A stretch of 39,231 bases of DNA from Sandaracinaceae bacterium (lineage in GTDB: Bacteria; Myxococcota_A; Polyangia; Polyangiales; Sandaracinaceae). How positions within the stretch are numbered: the stretch's first letter is position 1; every line of letters starts with the position of its first letter. The translations under genes were made by a program, and so were the position numbers. Shown piece after piece: positions 15,530 through 23,223 of the stretch. The notes beneath the pieces were generated by a model that had not been told where the DNA came from, made no database searches, and was given only the letters and a program-made list of their open reading frames with translations. The DNA lies in assembly GCA_019694315.1 (NCBI GenBank), contig JAIBCE010000033.1, positions 1 through 39,231 of the forward strand. The letters run 5' to 3'.

Positions 15530-17079
15530 GCCTCGCTCCCATCTCGGCCTGCGTGGTGGAGGAGAGCCCGGAGCTGAGCCCGCGGCTCGTCGCGACGGGA
15601 GACTTCAGCCTCCTGCGCCGCTACGACCCGAGCACGCCCCCCGACACACGAGGCGCGTCGGTTCTCTTCGTGGAGGACAGCGATCCCTCGCACGCAGCCC
15701 TCGCGCGCACACGCTCCTTCGCGGCCTCGGACGTGGACGTGCTCCTCGTCGTCGTCGTGCCCCAGGGCGTCGCGATCGAGCAAGAGCGAGCGCTGCGGCA
15801 GGCGGGCGCGTTCGACGTGATCGAGCTCGGGCCGGGGCTCGAGCGCGCGCTCTACCGCCTGGCGGCCACTGCGCGCCGCGTGATCGCGATGCGCGAGGAG
15901 CGCGCGCAGCTCGCGGCGGGCCTCGCGCACGAAGATCGCCTCGCGGCGATCGGCAAGCTCGCGGCAAGCGTGAGCCACGAGATCAACACCCCCATCCAGA
16001 CCATCGTCGCGAACCTCGACAGCATCCGCCTCGAGCTCGAGGCCCTGCTCGCGCGACCTCGCTCGCAGCATGGCGAGCTGCTCGAGCGCTACGCGTCCAA
16101 TCTGCTCGAGACCGTGAGCGACTCGCTCACGGGGAGCCGACGGATCTCGGCGATCGTGCGCTCGCTCAAGGAATTCGCGCGCACCACCGAGGCGACGGCG
16201 CGCCTCGAGCCGACCTCGCTCAACGACGAGGTGCAGAGCGTCCTTCGCCTCGTGGGCAAGGAGGCGCGCTTCCAGGTCAAGGTCGAGCTCGAGCTCGATC
16301 CCATGCTGCCGCAGGTGCTCGCGCCCGCACACACCATGACGCAGGTCCTCACGAACCTCGTCGTCAACGCGCTCCAGGCGCTCGATCAGGTCGATCCTGC
16401 GCAGCGCAAGCTCCGCATCCACACCGCGGCCGACGTCGAGATGGTGATCGTCGAGGTCTCGGACACCGGGCCGGGCATGCCGCCCGAGGTGGTCGCGCGG
16501 ATCTTCGATCCGTTCTTCACGACGAAGCCGAGCGGCCAGGGCACGGGCCTGGGCCTGGCGATCACGAAGGAGCTCGTGCGCAAGGCAGGCGGCGAGATCC
16601 TCGTCGACAGCGAGCTGGGGCGCGGCACGTCGTTCCGCGTCGCGTTGCCGCGACCTCCGCCGATCTCGGTGCGGCCGCGCCCGCTCAGCGTGCCGCCGCC
16701 TTCGATCGCGCGCCTGCGCGTGCTCATCGTGGACGACGACGAGCTGCTCCTGCGTGCCCTCGCGCGCGCGCTCAAGCAGCAGTTCGAGGTGACCACCGTG
16801 GCGAGCGGGCGCGGCGCTCTCGAGCGCCTTCGCAAGGGCGAGCACTTCGACGTCCTCGTGAGCGATATCGTGATGCCGGAGATGAACGGCCACGAGCTCT
16901 ACGTCGCGATCCGCGAGCTCGACGTGCGCCTCTCGGAGCACGCGATCTTCCTCTCGGGTGGCCTCCAGGCCGCCGCGCTCTCGCAGGCCATCACCGAGAC
17001 GGGCCGCGCGCTGCTCGAGAAGCCGCTCTCTCCTCGCGATCTCGCGAAGAAGATCTACGAGGTCGCGCCTCGTCGCTGA
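15526..17079 (+). CDS. Soluble hybrid histidine kinase (REC-like, HisKA, HATPase, REC)
   Basis: A 517-aa kinase without membrane segments or signal peptide. Residues ~42-120 look like a degenerate receiver (SVLFVEDSDPSHAAL) with no phospho-acceptor Asp. The HisKA domain has His151 in ASVSHEINTP. The ATPase domain has TNLVVNALQAL, DTGPGMP, FDPFFTTK and GQGTGLGLAI. A C-terminal receiver (from ~397) has Asp447 in VSDIVMPEMNG and the Lys of LLEKPL. TTG 15526 is chosen because it overlaps the KASIII stop (TTGA), as at the other junctions of the operon. Its position as last gene of a biosynthetic set suggests it senses or controls that pathway's product. The 3' end overlaps the convergent desaturase gene by 25 nt. 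Confidence 0.88.
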   Translation: MSLAPISACVVEESPELSPRLVATGDFSLLRRYDPSTPPDTRGASVLFVEDSDPSHAALARTRSFAASDVDVLLVVVVPQGVAIEQERALRQAGAFDVIELGPGLERALYRLAATARRVIAMREERAQLAAGLAHEDRLAAIGKLAASVSHEINTPIQTIVANLDSIRLELEALLARPRSQHGELLERYASNLLETVSDSLTGSRRISAIVRSLKEFARTTEATARLEPTSLNDEVQSVLRLVGKEARFQVKVELELDPMLPQVLAPAHTMTQVLTNLVVNALQALDQVDPAQRKLRIHTAADVEMVIVEVSDTGPGMPPEVVARIFDPFFTTKPSGQGTGLGLAITKELVRKAGGEILVDSELGRGTSFRVALPRPPPISVRPRPLSVPPPSIARLRVLIVDDDELLLRALARALKQQFEVTTVASGRGALERLRKGEHFDVLVSDIVMPEMNGHELYVAIRELDVRLSEHAIFLSGGLQAAALSQAITETGRALLEKPLSPRDLAKKIYEVAPRR

Positions 17080-18035
17080 CGACGCCATCGGCGCGGGATC
17101 AGAGCGAGCACGGCATTGGCCATGGGCGCCCACAGCGCGGACAAGAGGCCGTCGCCGTGGTCGCGCAGCCCCGGCGGGAGGCCGAAGCGCACGCGATCGC
17201 GCCCCTCGCTCGTCGCGAGCGTGCCGAGCGCCCAGTCCCAGAGCGCGAACGTCGAGCCGTAGTTGCGGTGGTACTGGTCGGGGTGATCGCCGTGGTGGAT
17301 CTGGTGCTGTGCAGGGCTCACGAGCACGTGCTCGAGCCAGCGCGGATAGCGGAGCGGGATCTCGGAGTGTCGGAGCACGCCCCCGGCGAGGTTCCAGACG
17401 AGCCCGAGGGCATCGACGCCGAGGATCGTCCAGCCGGAGATGGGGCCGGCGAAGAGCCAGCCGCACACACCCGCGACGAGGCCCACGGCGAGCGCGCCAC
17501 CCGCTCGATTGAGCACGCTCTCGAGCGGATGGACGCGGTGGACGCTGAACGGCGTCATCACCTCGGCGCTGTGGTGCAGTCGATGGAGCGCCCAGAGGGG
17601 CTCGATGCGGTGACAGGCCACGTGCAGGAGGAAGCGCACGAGATCCTCCGCGACGAACGCGCTCACCGTGAAGATCGCGATGACGAGCGAGCGATCCACC
17701 TCGCCCAGCGGCGAGGGGCCGAGCGTGCGGCGCAGGAGCGAGATCAGGCGGGCCGCGAGCACGACCGACGAGATCACGAGCGGCCCGGTCACGAGCAGCC
17801 GGATCACGGGACGCGCGAACACGAGCTGGTAGTCGAGGATCGCCGAGCGATGCAGCCACACGCGCCGCGAGAAGAGGTAGCTACCGAGCGAGCGCGCATG
17901 GCCGCTCTGGACGCCCACGATCACGGCCAGGACGAGGGCGACGAGCAGCGCGGGTCCGTAGTGCCGGCTCGACGGATCGGCGAACGCGCGCAGCGGAGAC
18001 GCGAGCGCGTGCAGCACTGCTTCGAGGCCGGGCAT
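17055..18035 (-). CDS. Sterol desaturase / fatty acid hydroxylase family membrane protein
   Basis: A 326-aa membrane protein with the three histidine clusters of the di-iron sterol desaturase/fatty-acid hydroxylase family: LLHVACHR (HxxxH), LHRLHHS (HxxHH) and HQIHHGDH (HxxHH). They are preceded by about four hydrophobic segments. Such enzymes hydroxylate or desaturate lipids at the cytoplasmic face using O2. Start ATG 18035 begins MPGLEAVLHALASPL. It lies 62 nt downstream of the FHA kinase on the same strand. It is convergent with, and overlaps by 25 nt, the hybrid kinase at 15526-17079. Substrate not predictable. Confidence 0.88.
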   Translation of the reverse strand: MPGLEAVLHALASPLRAFADPSSRHYGPALLVALVLAVIVGVQSGHARSLGSYLFSRRVWLHRSAILDYQLVFARPVIRLLVTGPLVISSVVLAARLISLLRRTLGPSPLGEVDRSLVIAIFTVSAFVAEDLVRFLLHVACHRIEPLWALHRLHHSAEVMTPFSVHRVHPLESVLNRAGGALAVGLVAGVCGWLFAGPISGWTILGVDALGLVWNLAGGVLRHSEIPLRYPRWLEHVLVSPAQHQIHHGDHPDQYHRNYGSTFALWDWALGTLATSEGRDRVRFGLPPGLRDHGDGLLSALWAPMANAVLALIPRRWRRQRRGATS

Positions 18036-18097
18036 GGACCGGACATCATGGCACGCGAGCGCGGTGCGCGTGATCCGCGAGGGCGGACCTCCGCCCG

Positions 18098-19714
18098 TCA
18101 GCCGATGGGCGAGCGGAACGCCTGACCGATGTTGCCGCGCACCGCGAGCGCCGTCGTGAGCGCGTCGCGCAGCGTGAGCGCATCGCAGGGCTTGTTGAGC
18201 ACGGCGCTCGCGCCCGAGTCGTAGAGCTCTCGCTTGCGGGTGTCCGTCACGAAGCCGGTGAGGAACACGACGCGCGTGTCCGGCCGACGGCGCTTCATCT
18301 CGATCATCGTCTGGTGACCATCGAGCTCGGGCATGTCGAGGTCCATGAGGACGAGGTCGATGGCGGTGCCCTCGCGCTCGAAGACCGTGAGCGCCTCGCG
18401 ACCATCGGCCGCGGCCTCCGTGGTGTGGCCGTCCCGCGCGAGGAGGCGACAGATGCTGCGCCGGGAGAGGGGCTCGTCGTCGACCACGAGGATGTGCGCG
18501 GTGCGGGCGGCGGTCGGCGTGCGCAGGACGCCGGCGGGCGTGCGTGTCTCGGTGCGCGCCGCGGCCATGAGCGCGGGCAGCACCACACGGAACGAGGTGC
18601 CCGCGCCGAGCTGGCTCTGGCACTCGATCGTGCCGCCGTGCGAGGTCACGACTTCCATCACGGTCGCGAGGCCCAGGCCGGAGCCCTTGTCGGCCGACTT
18701 GGTCGTGAAGAAGGGCTCGAAGATTCGCTGGCGCGTGGCAGCGTCCATGCCCACGCCCGTGTCGGTGACGACGAGGCGCGCGTGGTGGCCGGCGACCGCG
18801 ACCATCTCGGACTCGACCTCGGACGGCCGCGCGTAGCCGAGCGTCACGGTGAGCGTGCCGCCGTTCGGCATCGCGTCGCGCGCGTTGAGGAGGAGGTTCA
18901 TCAGCATCTGCTGGAGGTGCGCTCGATCTCCGCGCACGTTCACCTGCTGCGCGATGGAGCGCTCGACCTTGATCGAGCGATCGAAGGTGCGGCGCGCGAT
19001 CTCGAGCGTGTCGTTCACGAGCGCGCTGAGGTCGATCTGGACGTGCTCGGCTGCACCGCGCCGCGCCACGGCGAGGATGCGCCGCGTGAGATCGGCGCCG
19101 AGCAGGCTCGCGGCGCGGAGATCGGCGAGGCAGTCACGCACCTCGGGATCGAGCAGGCTGCGATCGCCCAGGCCGAGCACGTAGTCGACGTTCATCAAGA
19201 TGCCGCCGAGGACGTTGTTGATGTCGTGGGCGATGCCCGCGCCCAGCCGGCCGATGGCCTCGAGCTTCTGTCGGTGGAGGATCCGCTCCTCGAGCGGGTC
19301 GGTGTGCGAGAAGAGGAAGACCGTCTCGCCGATCTGGATGTGATCGCCGAAGCGGATGGGGTCGTGGCCCGCGGGCCGTCCGTTGAGGAGCGTGCCGTTG
19401 CGGCTACCGAGATCGACGAGCTCCCAGGTCGAGCCCTCGACGCGCTGGATGAGCGCGTGCTTGCGGGACGACATGGCGTCCTCGATCTGCACCGTGCAGC
19501 TCGAGCCACGGCCGATCGAGCTGTGATCGTCGAGCGGATAGCGGCGCCCCGGCTGCGAGCCCCGGAGCACCACGAGGCGCGCCTTCACGGGGCTCGCGGC
19601 GGTCACCGACACCGTCGACACCGCGACCGTGGGGGTGCCGACGAGGTTGCCCGTGTCGCGCTTGTCCTCGGCGGTCACCGGCGCATTGTCGCTCTCTGCC
19701 GACACCTCGGCCAT
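18098..19714 (-). CDS. FHA-domain hybrid histidine kinase
   Basis: A 538-aa cytosolic protein. Residues ~45-136 form an FHA domain (SIGRGSSC, SSRKH, LGSRNGTLLNG), which binds phosphothreonine peptides. HisKA has His163 in GIAHDINNVLGGIL. The ATPase domain has MNLLLNARDAM, DTGVGMD, FEPFFTTK and KGSGLGLATV. A C-terminal receiver has HILVVDDE, the Asp in LMDLDMPELDG and the Lys of LNKP. The FHA input suggests control by a Ser/Thr kinase; one is encoded at 24459-25790 (inference). It is placed last but one in a leftward set behind fliA, flgM and a reduced kinase-like protein, with a 19-nt gap to the latter. Likely targets are motility or the nearby sigma54 regulator. Confidence 0.92.
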   Translation of the reverse strand: MAEVSAESDNAPVTAEDKRDTGNLVGTPTVAVSTVSVTAASPVKARLVVLRGSQPGRRYPLDDHSSIGRGSSCTVQIEDAMSSRKHALIQRVEGSTWELVDLGSRNGTLLNGRPAGHDPIRFGDHIQIGETVFLFSHTDPLEERILHRQKLEAIGRLGAGIAHDINNVLGGILMNVDYVLGLGDRSLLDPEVRDCLADLRAASLLGADLTRRILAVARRGAAEHVQIDLSALVNDTLEIARRTFDRSIKVERSIAQQVNVRGDRAHLQQMLMNLLLNARDAMPNGGTLTVTLGYARPSEVESEMVAVAGHHARLVVTDTGVGMDAATRQRIFEPFFTTKSADKGSGLGLATVMEVVTSHGGTIECQSQLGAGTSFRVVLPALMAAARTETRTPAGVLRTPTAARTAHILVVDDEPLSRRSICRLLARDGHTTEAAADGREALTVFEREGTAIDLVLMDLDMPELDGHQTMIEMKRRRPDTRVVFLTGFVTDTRKRELYDSGASAVLNKPCDALTLRDALTTALAVRGNIGQAFRSPIG

Positions 19715-19733
19715 CCCCCTCTACTACGGTCGG

Positions 19734-20372
19734 TCACGTCGCCCAGGCGAGGGGCACGCGCACCTCGAGCCGCTCGGGCGTGCTCGTGACGGTGGCCTCC
19801 GAGCCCAGGCGCGCGGTGGCCACGCGAACGGCGCGCGCGACGTTGCCCGGAGGCGGGGGGGCCACCTCCAGCGTGAAGCCGTCCGCGACCGTGCGGAGCG
19901 AGAGCTGATGCTGACGCGCGCCCGGTCCGAGCTCTCGCGTGACCGCCACGACGAGCTCACCGACCGCCCGCAGCACGACGGCCGAGGGCGCGGTCGGACG
20001 CAGCGCGGGATCGATCTTCAGCTCGACGTTCGCGCGACGCGACAGGTGCGATCGCGCGAGGCGCAGCGAGGCGCGCGCGAGATCCTCGAAGCTCCCGGTT
20101 CCCACCGGAAGGCCGACGTAGCCGCGCAGGTCGCTCGCGAGCTCCGTCAGGCGCTTCGTCGCCATCTCGAGATCCTCGAGGACCTCCTTGAGCTCGTTGC
20201 GCGACGGCTCGTCGTCCGTCTCGGCGAGCTCCTTGGCCACGCTCAGGTTCGAGGTGAGCGCCGCGAGCGGGCTGCCGATGTCGTGAACGAATCCCCCGAG
20301 GAGCACATGCGCGAGCTGCTCGCGCACGCTGCTGTCGTCTGGGGCTCCCCCGTTGTCCTCCAGCTGGTCCAC
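19734..20372 (-). CDS. Reduced histidine-kinase-like protein (H-box dimerisation domain, degenerate ATPase)
   Basis: A 212-aa protein with a clear HisKA-type helix: His30 in GGFVHDIGSPLAALTSNL, followed by a long coiled helix to about residue 85. The rest (~110-212) has the length and strand pattern of a HATPase domain but lacks the N, G1, F and G2 motifs; AVGELVVAVTRELG stands where the N box would be. It therefore probably cannot bind ATP. It may instead be a histidine phosphotransfer protein comparable in layout to ChpT, passing phosphate between neighbouring receivers. That role is inference. The start is GTG 20372; the nearby ATG at 20380 is out of frame. It lies 36 nt after the FlgM-like gene and 19 nt before the FHA kinase. 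Confidence 0.75.
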   Translation of the reverse strand: MDQLEDNGGAPDDSSVREQLAHVLLGGFVHDIGSPLAALTSNLSVAKELAETDDEPSRNELKEVLEDLEMATKRLTELASDLRGYVGLPVGTGSFEDLARASLRLARSHLSRRANVELKIDPALRPTAPSAVVLRAVGELVVAVTRELGPGARQHQLSLRTVADGFTLEVAPPPPGNVARAVRVATARLGSEATVTSTPERLEVRVPLAWAT

Positions 20373-20408
20373 GCGTTCATCCTAGTCAAAAGCCGCGCCG
20401 CGAGGAAG

Positions 20409-20633
20409 TCAGCGGCGCCGGCCGGGTAGCTCACGACGAAGAATGGCGTCGGCGATGGCGACGGGATCGACGGGGAGCAGTCCCTGCGACCGAAGGCGCA
20501 TGAGCGACTGGATGTAGGCCTCGCGATCCATCGCGGACGCGGCGACCTCCGAGGGTGCGCGCGCGGCGCGGAGCGCCTGCGAGACGGAGGAGGCAACGGA
20601 GGAAGGGGAGCTCGCGGGAGTGGGGTGGTTCAT
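20409..20633 (-). CDS. flgM: FlgM-like anti-sigma28 factor, 74 aa
   Basis: A small protein with a Ser/Ala-rich, probably disordered N-terminus and a C-terminal helix block (about residues 36-68: MDREAYIQSLMRLRSQGLLP then VDPVAIADAILRREL). This matches the FlgM pattern of a helix, a G-x-x-x-V-D turn and an A-D-A-I-L helix that binds sigma28. It lies directly downstream of fliA on the same strand (81-nt gap), as expected for an anti-sigma/sigma pair. FlgM is normally exported through the finished hook to release FliA for late flagellar genes. The start 20633 has GAGG 5 nt upstream. Similarity is weak at sequence level; gene context raises confidence. Confidence 0.68.
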   Translation of the reverse strand: MNHPTPASSPSSVASSVSQALRAARAPSEVAASAMDREAYIQSLMRLRSQGLLPVDPVAIADAILRRELPGRRR

Positions 20634-20714
20634 GGGGCCTCGTTCCCCTTGTCGGGCGAGCGGGGCGGAACCTTGAGCCAAGATCCTGACGCAGGTGCAG
20701 AAACGTTGACGCTC

Positions 20715-21416
20715 TCAGCTCGGACCGAGCGAGACCTCACCCAGGACGAAGCGGAGACGGGAGGTGGCGTCGGACAGGAGCTGGCACACGCGGCTCTCGG
20801 TGACGCCGAGCATCCGGCCGATCTCGGCCTGGGTGCACTCGTGCTGGTAGTAGAGGCCGAGCACCTCCTGGAGGCGGGTGGGCAGCTTGGCGATCGCCTC
20901 GGCGAGGCGTCGGCGCTCTTCCATCTCGGCGCAGAGCGACTGCGGATCGGGGCCGTTGGCCGCGACCAGATCCGGATCGCACTCGGCGCCGCTGGTCATG
21001 CCGCTCGCGTGCGAGGCCGTGGCGAGGAGATCGAGGTAGTCGGACACGGGGATCCCGAGGGCCTCGGCCACCTCCTCGTCGCCGGGGGCGCGACCGAGCG
21101 CGCGCTCGAGCTCCCACGTGCGCTTGTTCACCTCCGCCATGCGTCGGCGCCCGTGCTGCGTCATCGCGTCGATCGAGCGCAGCTCGTCGAGGATCGCGCC
21201 GCGGATGCGCGTCTCGGCGTAGGGCTCGAAGCGATCGCTGCGCACGGGGTCGTACGCGCTCACGGCCTTCAAGAGGCCCTCGGTGCCCGCGCCCATCAGG
21301 TCACCGATGTCGACGTGCGAGGGGATGCGACGGGCCACGCCGTGCGCCACGCGGCGCACGATGGGCAGCCCCACGTCGAGAAGGGCCTGGCGATCGGAGG
21401 ACGAGAGCATGTTCAT
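20715..21416 (-). CDS. fliA: RNA polymerase sigma28 factor FliA
   Basis: A 233-aa sigma70-family factor of the FliA/WhiG group, which directs transcription of late flagellar genes such as flagellin and cap genes. Region 2 is seen in PSHVDIGDLMGAGTEGLLKAV and FEPYAETRIRGAILDELRS. Region 3 follows (MTQHGRRRMAEVNKRTWELE, GRAPGDEEVAEALGI). Region 4 has the helix-turn-helix LGLYYQHECTQAEIGRMLGVTESRVCQL. There is no region 1.1, as usual for this group. An ATG at 21416 has GGAG upstream. A sigma54-type promoter lies at 21464-21479 and the flgM-like gene follows. A sigma54-activator response regulator gene lies immediately upstream on the same strand, suggesting a sigma54-to-sigma28 cascade. Confidence 0.93.
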   Translation of the reverse strand: MNMLSSSDRQALLDVGLPIVRRVAHGVARRIPSHVDIGDLMGAGTEGLLKAVSAYDPVRSDRFEPYAETRIRGAILDELRSIDAMTQHGRRRMAEVNKRTWELERALGRAPGDEEVAEALGIPVSDYLDLLATASHASGMTSGAECDPDLVAANGPDPQSLCAEMEERRRLAEAIAKLPTRLQEVLGLYYQHECTQAEIGRMLGVTESRVCQLLSDATSRLRFVLGEVSLGPS

Positions 21417-21463
21417 GGCGACTCCGTGTGGGCGCTCCCGCGAGCGCGGACAGAGTGGCCTTG

Positions 21464-21479
21464 AGCACTCACCATGCCG
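21464..21479 (-). promoter_or_regulatory. Sigma54 (-24/-12) promoter candidate for fliA
   Basis: On the minus strand the sequence reads CGGCATG-GTGA-GTGCT, matching TGGCAYG-N4-TTGCW at all but two positions and keeping the essential GG-N10-GC spacing. It lies about 50 nt upstream of the fliA ATG. A response regulator with the sigma54-contact GAFTGA loop is encoded just upstream. Confidence 0.6.
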
Positions 21480-21491
21480 ACGCGTCGATCG

Positions 21492-21506
21492 CCCTGTTTT
21501 TCAGGG
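21492..21506. promoter_or_regulatory. Small inverted repeat upstream of the fliA promoter
   Basis: CCCTG-TTTTT-CAGGG lies in the 253-nt gap between the response regulator gene and fliA, just upstream of the sigma54-type element. It could be an activator site or a weak terminator of the upstream gene. Confidence 0.3.
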
Positions 21507-21669
21507 AATTCGACCGATTGGCCGCCTCGGAGCGGCGCGACGCGGGCCCCCTGACGCCGGTCCGCTGACGAGGCGTCAAAGGGTCGTCACCTCGGCGCCG
21601 GCCGAGGCGGCCCGTCAGCGACGGCGTCGATCGAAGAGACGCCGAGCGCCCACGAACGGAGCCGGTGCG

Positions 21670-23094
21670 TCAGTCGTCTTCGTCGGCACGTGACGCTTCA
21701 GCGTTCGAGAGCTCTCGTTTCTTGAGCTTCTCGACGAGCGTCGTCCGATTGAGCTTGAGCAGGGCCGCGGCGCGGTTGCGGTTTCCGCCCACGCGATCGA
21801 GCGCTTGCTGGATGAGGGCGGTCTCGAAGCGCTCGACGGCCTCGCGGAGATCGATGCCGTCGTCGGGCAGGAGCGGCGTCGCGTAGGGGTGGGAGGCGGC
21901 TGCGCGCGTCGCGGCGGCGCCGCGGATCTTCTCGGGGACGTCGGCGAGCGTCAGCGGTCCGTCGCCTCGCAAGAGCACCATGCGCTCGACGACGTTCTGG
22001 AGCTGCCGGACGTTGCCAGGCCACTGATAGGCGCGAAGGGCCTCGAGAGCGGCGGGATCGACGCCCGTCACGTGCGCGCCACGGCGTGCGCAGGCGTCGG
22101 CGATGAACGCGTCGACGAGCAGCTGGACGTCGCCCGCGCGCGCGCGGAGGGGCGGCAGCTCCACGCGGATCACGTCCAGCCGATAGAGCAGGTCCTCGCG
22201 GAACTGCCGGGCCTCCACCATCGACTCGAGATCGCGGTGCGTCGCGGCCACGACGCGCACGTCGACCGGCACGGGGTGGTTCTCGCCGAGGGGAAGGATC
22301 TCCTTCTCTTGCAGGGCGCGCAGCAGCTTGGCCTGCACGGCCAAGGGCATCTCGCCGACCTCGTCGAGAAAGAGCGTGCCCTTGTGCGCGGCCTGGAAGC
22401 GCCCGATCCGCGCGGCCTGCGCACCCGTGAAGGCGCCCTTGACGTGGCCGAAGAGCTCGCTCTCCATGAGCTGCTCGGGGACCGAGGCGCAATTGACGGC
22501 GACGAAGGGTGCGGCGCCACGGCCGCTCGCGTCGTGGATCGCCCGCGCGACGAGCTCCTTGCCCGTGCCGGTCTCTCCCGAGACGAGGACCGAGCAATCG
22601 GTGGTCGCGACGCGACGGAGCACCTCGAAGACCTCGAGCAGCTTCTGCGCGTGACCCAGGAAGTGGGGCGCGTAGCGCGAACGCCAGGCCTCGGCGGCCG
22701 CGAAATCGGGGCTGCTCTGGCGCCCGCTGCTCGTCTCGTGGGCGACGACGCGCTGGAGCGTCGCGTCGAGCGCGTCCATGGAGAAGGGCTTGAGCAGGTA
22801 GTCGAGGGCGCCCAGGCGCAGGGCGCCGACGGCCGTCTCGATGGTGGCCTCGCCCGTCATGACGATGGTCGCCGGCCGCTTGGTGGTGGTGGGCAACCGC
22901 TCGAGCACCTCGAGCCCGTTCCCGTCGGGCAGCCGCAGGTCGGTGACGAACGCGTGGAACGGGGGCTTGCGCGTGAAGGCCTCGATCGCCTCCTCGATGG
23001 ACTCGGTCGCCGTCACGTCGGCGCCGTTGCGCTTGAGGTGTCGCTCGATCCCGCGTCGCAGGCCCGCGTCGTCTTCCAGAACCAAGACCCGCAC
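21670..23094 (-). CDS. Sigma54-dependent response regulator (NtrC/FlrC type)
   Basis: A 474-aa transcription activator. The receiver (1-120) has the phospho-acceptor Asp52 in VTDLRLPDGNG and the Lys of LLKPF. The AAA+ domain has Walker A GETGTGKE (173-180), the sigma54-contact loop GAFTGA (220-225), Walker B TLFLDEVGEM and the R-finger region REDLLYRLDV. The C-terminus is a Fis-type helix-turn-helix (RVGGNRNRAAALLKLNRTTL). It uses ATP hydrolysis to open sigma54 promoters when phosphorylated. The start is GTG 23094. With fliA directly downstream and a sigma54 promoter before fliA, a role like FlrC/FleR in the flagellar cascade is likely. It is divergent from the REC-EAL gene across 129 nt. Confidence 0.93.
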   Translation of the reverse strand: MRVLVLEDDAGLRRGIERHLKRNGADVTATESIEEAIEAFTRKPPFHAFVTDLRLPDGNGLEVLERLPTTTKRPATIVMTGEATIETAVGALRLGALDYLLKPFSMDALDATLQRVVAHETSSGRQSSPDFAAAEAWRSRYAPHFLGHAQKLLEVFEVLRRVATTDCSVLVSGETGTGKELVARAIHDASGRGAAPFVAVNCASVPEQLMESELFGHVKGAFTGAQAARIGRFQAAHKGTLFLDEVGEMPLAVQAKLLRALQEKEILPLGENHPVPVDVRVVAATHRDLESMVEARQFREDLLYRLDVIRVELPPLRARAGDVQLLVDAFIADACARRGAHVTGVDPAALEALRAYQWPGNVRQLQNVVERMVLLRGDGPLTLADVPEKIRGAAATRAAASHPYATPLLPDDGIDLREAVERFETALIQQALDRVGGNRNRAAALLKLNRTTLVEKLKKRELSNAEASRADEDD

Positions 23095-23223
23095 GGGGCC
23101 GACTCTACCACCAAGTGCGTCGATCGGATCGCGAACGCGACCCAGTCCTCAAGGATCAAGCCGGGACGGTCGAACCCCTCCACGACCCGTCGAGCGGGCG
23201 CCAGGAGGTTCTCCTTGCTGACC

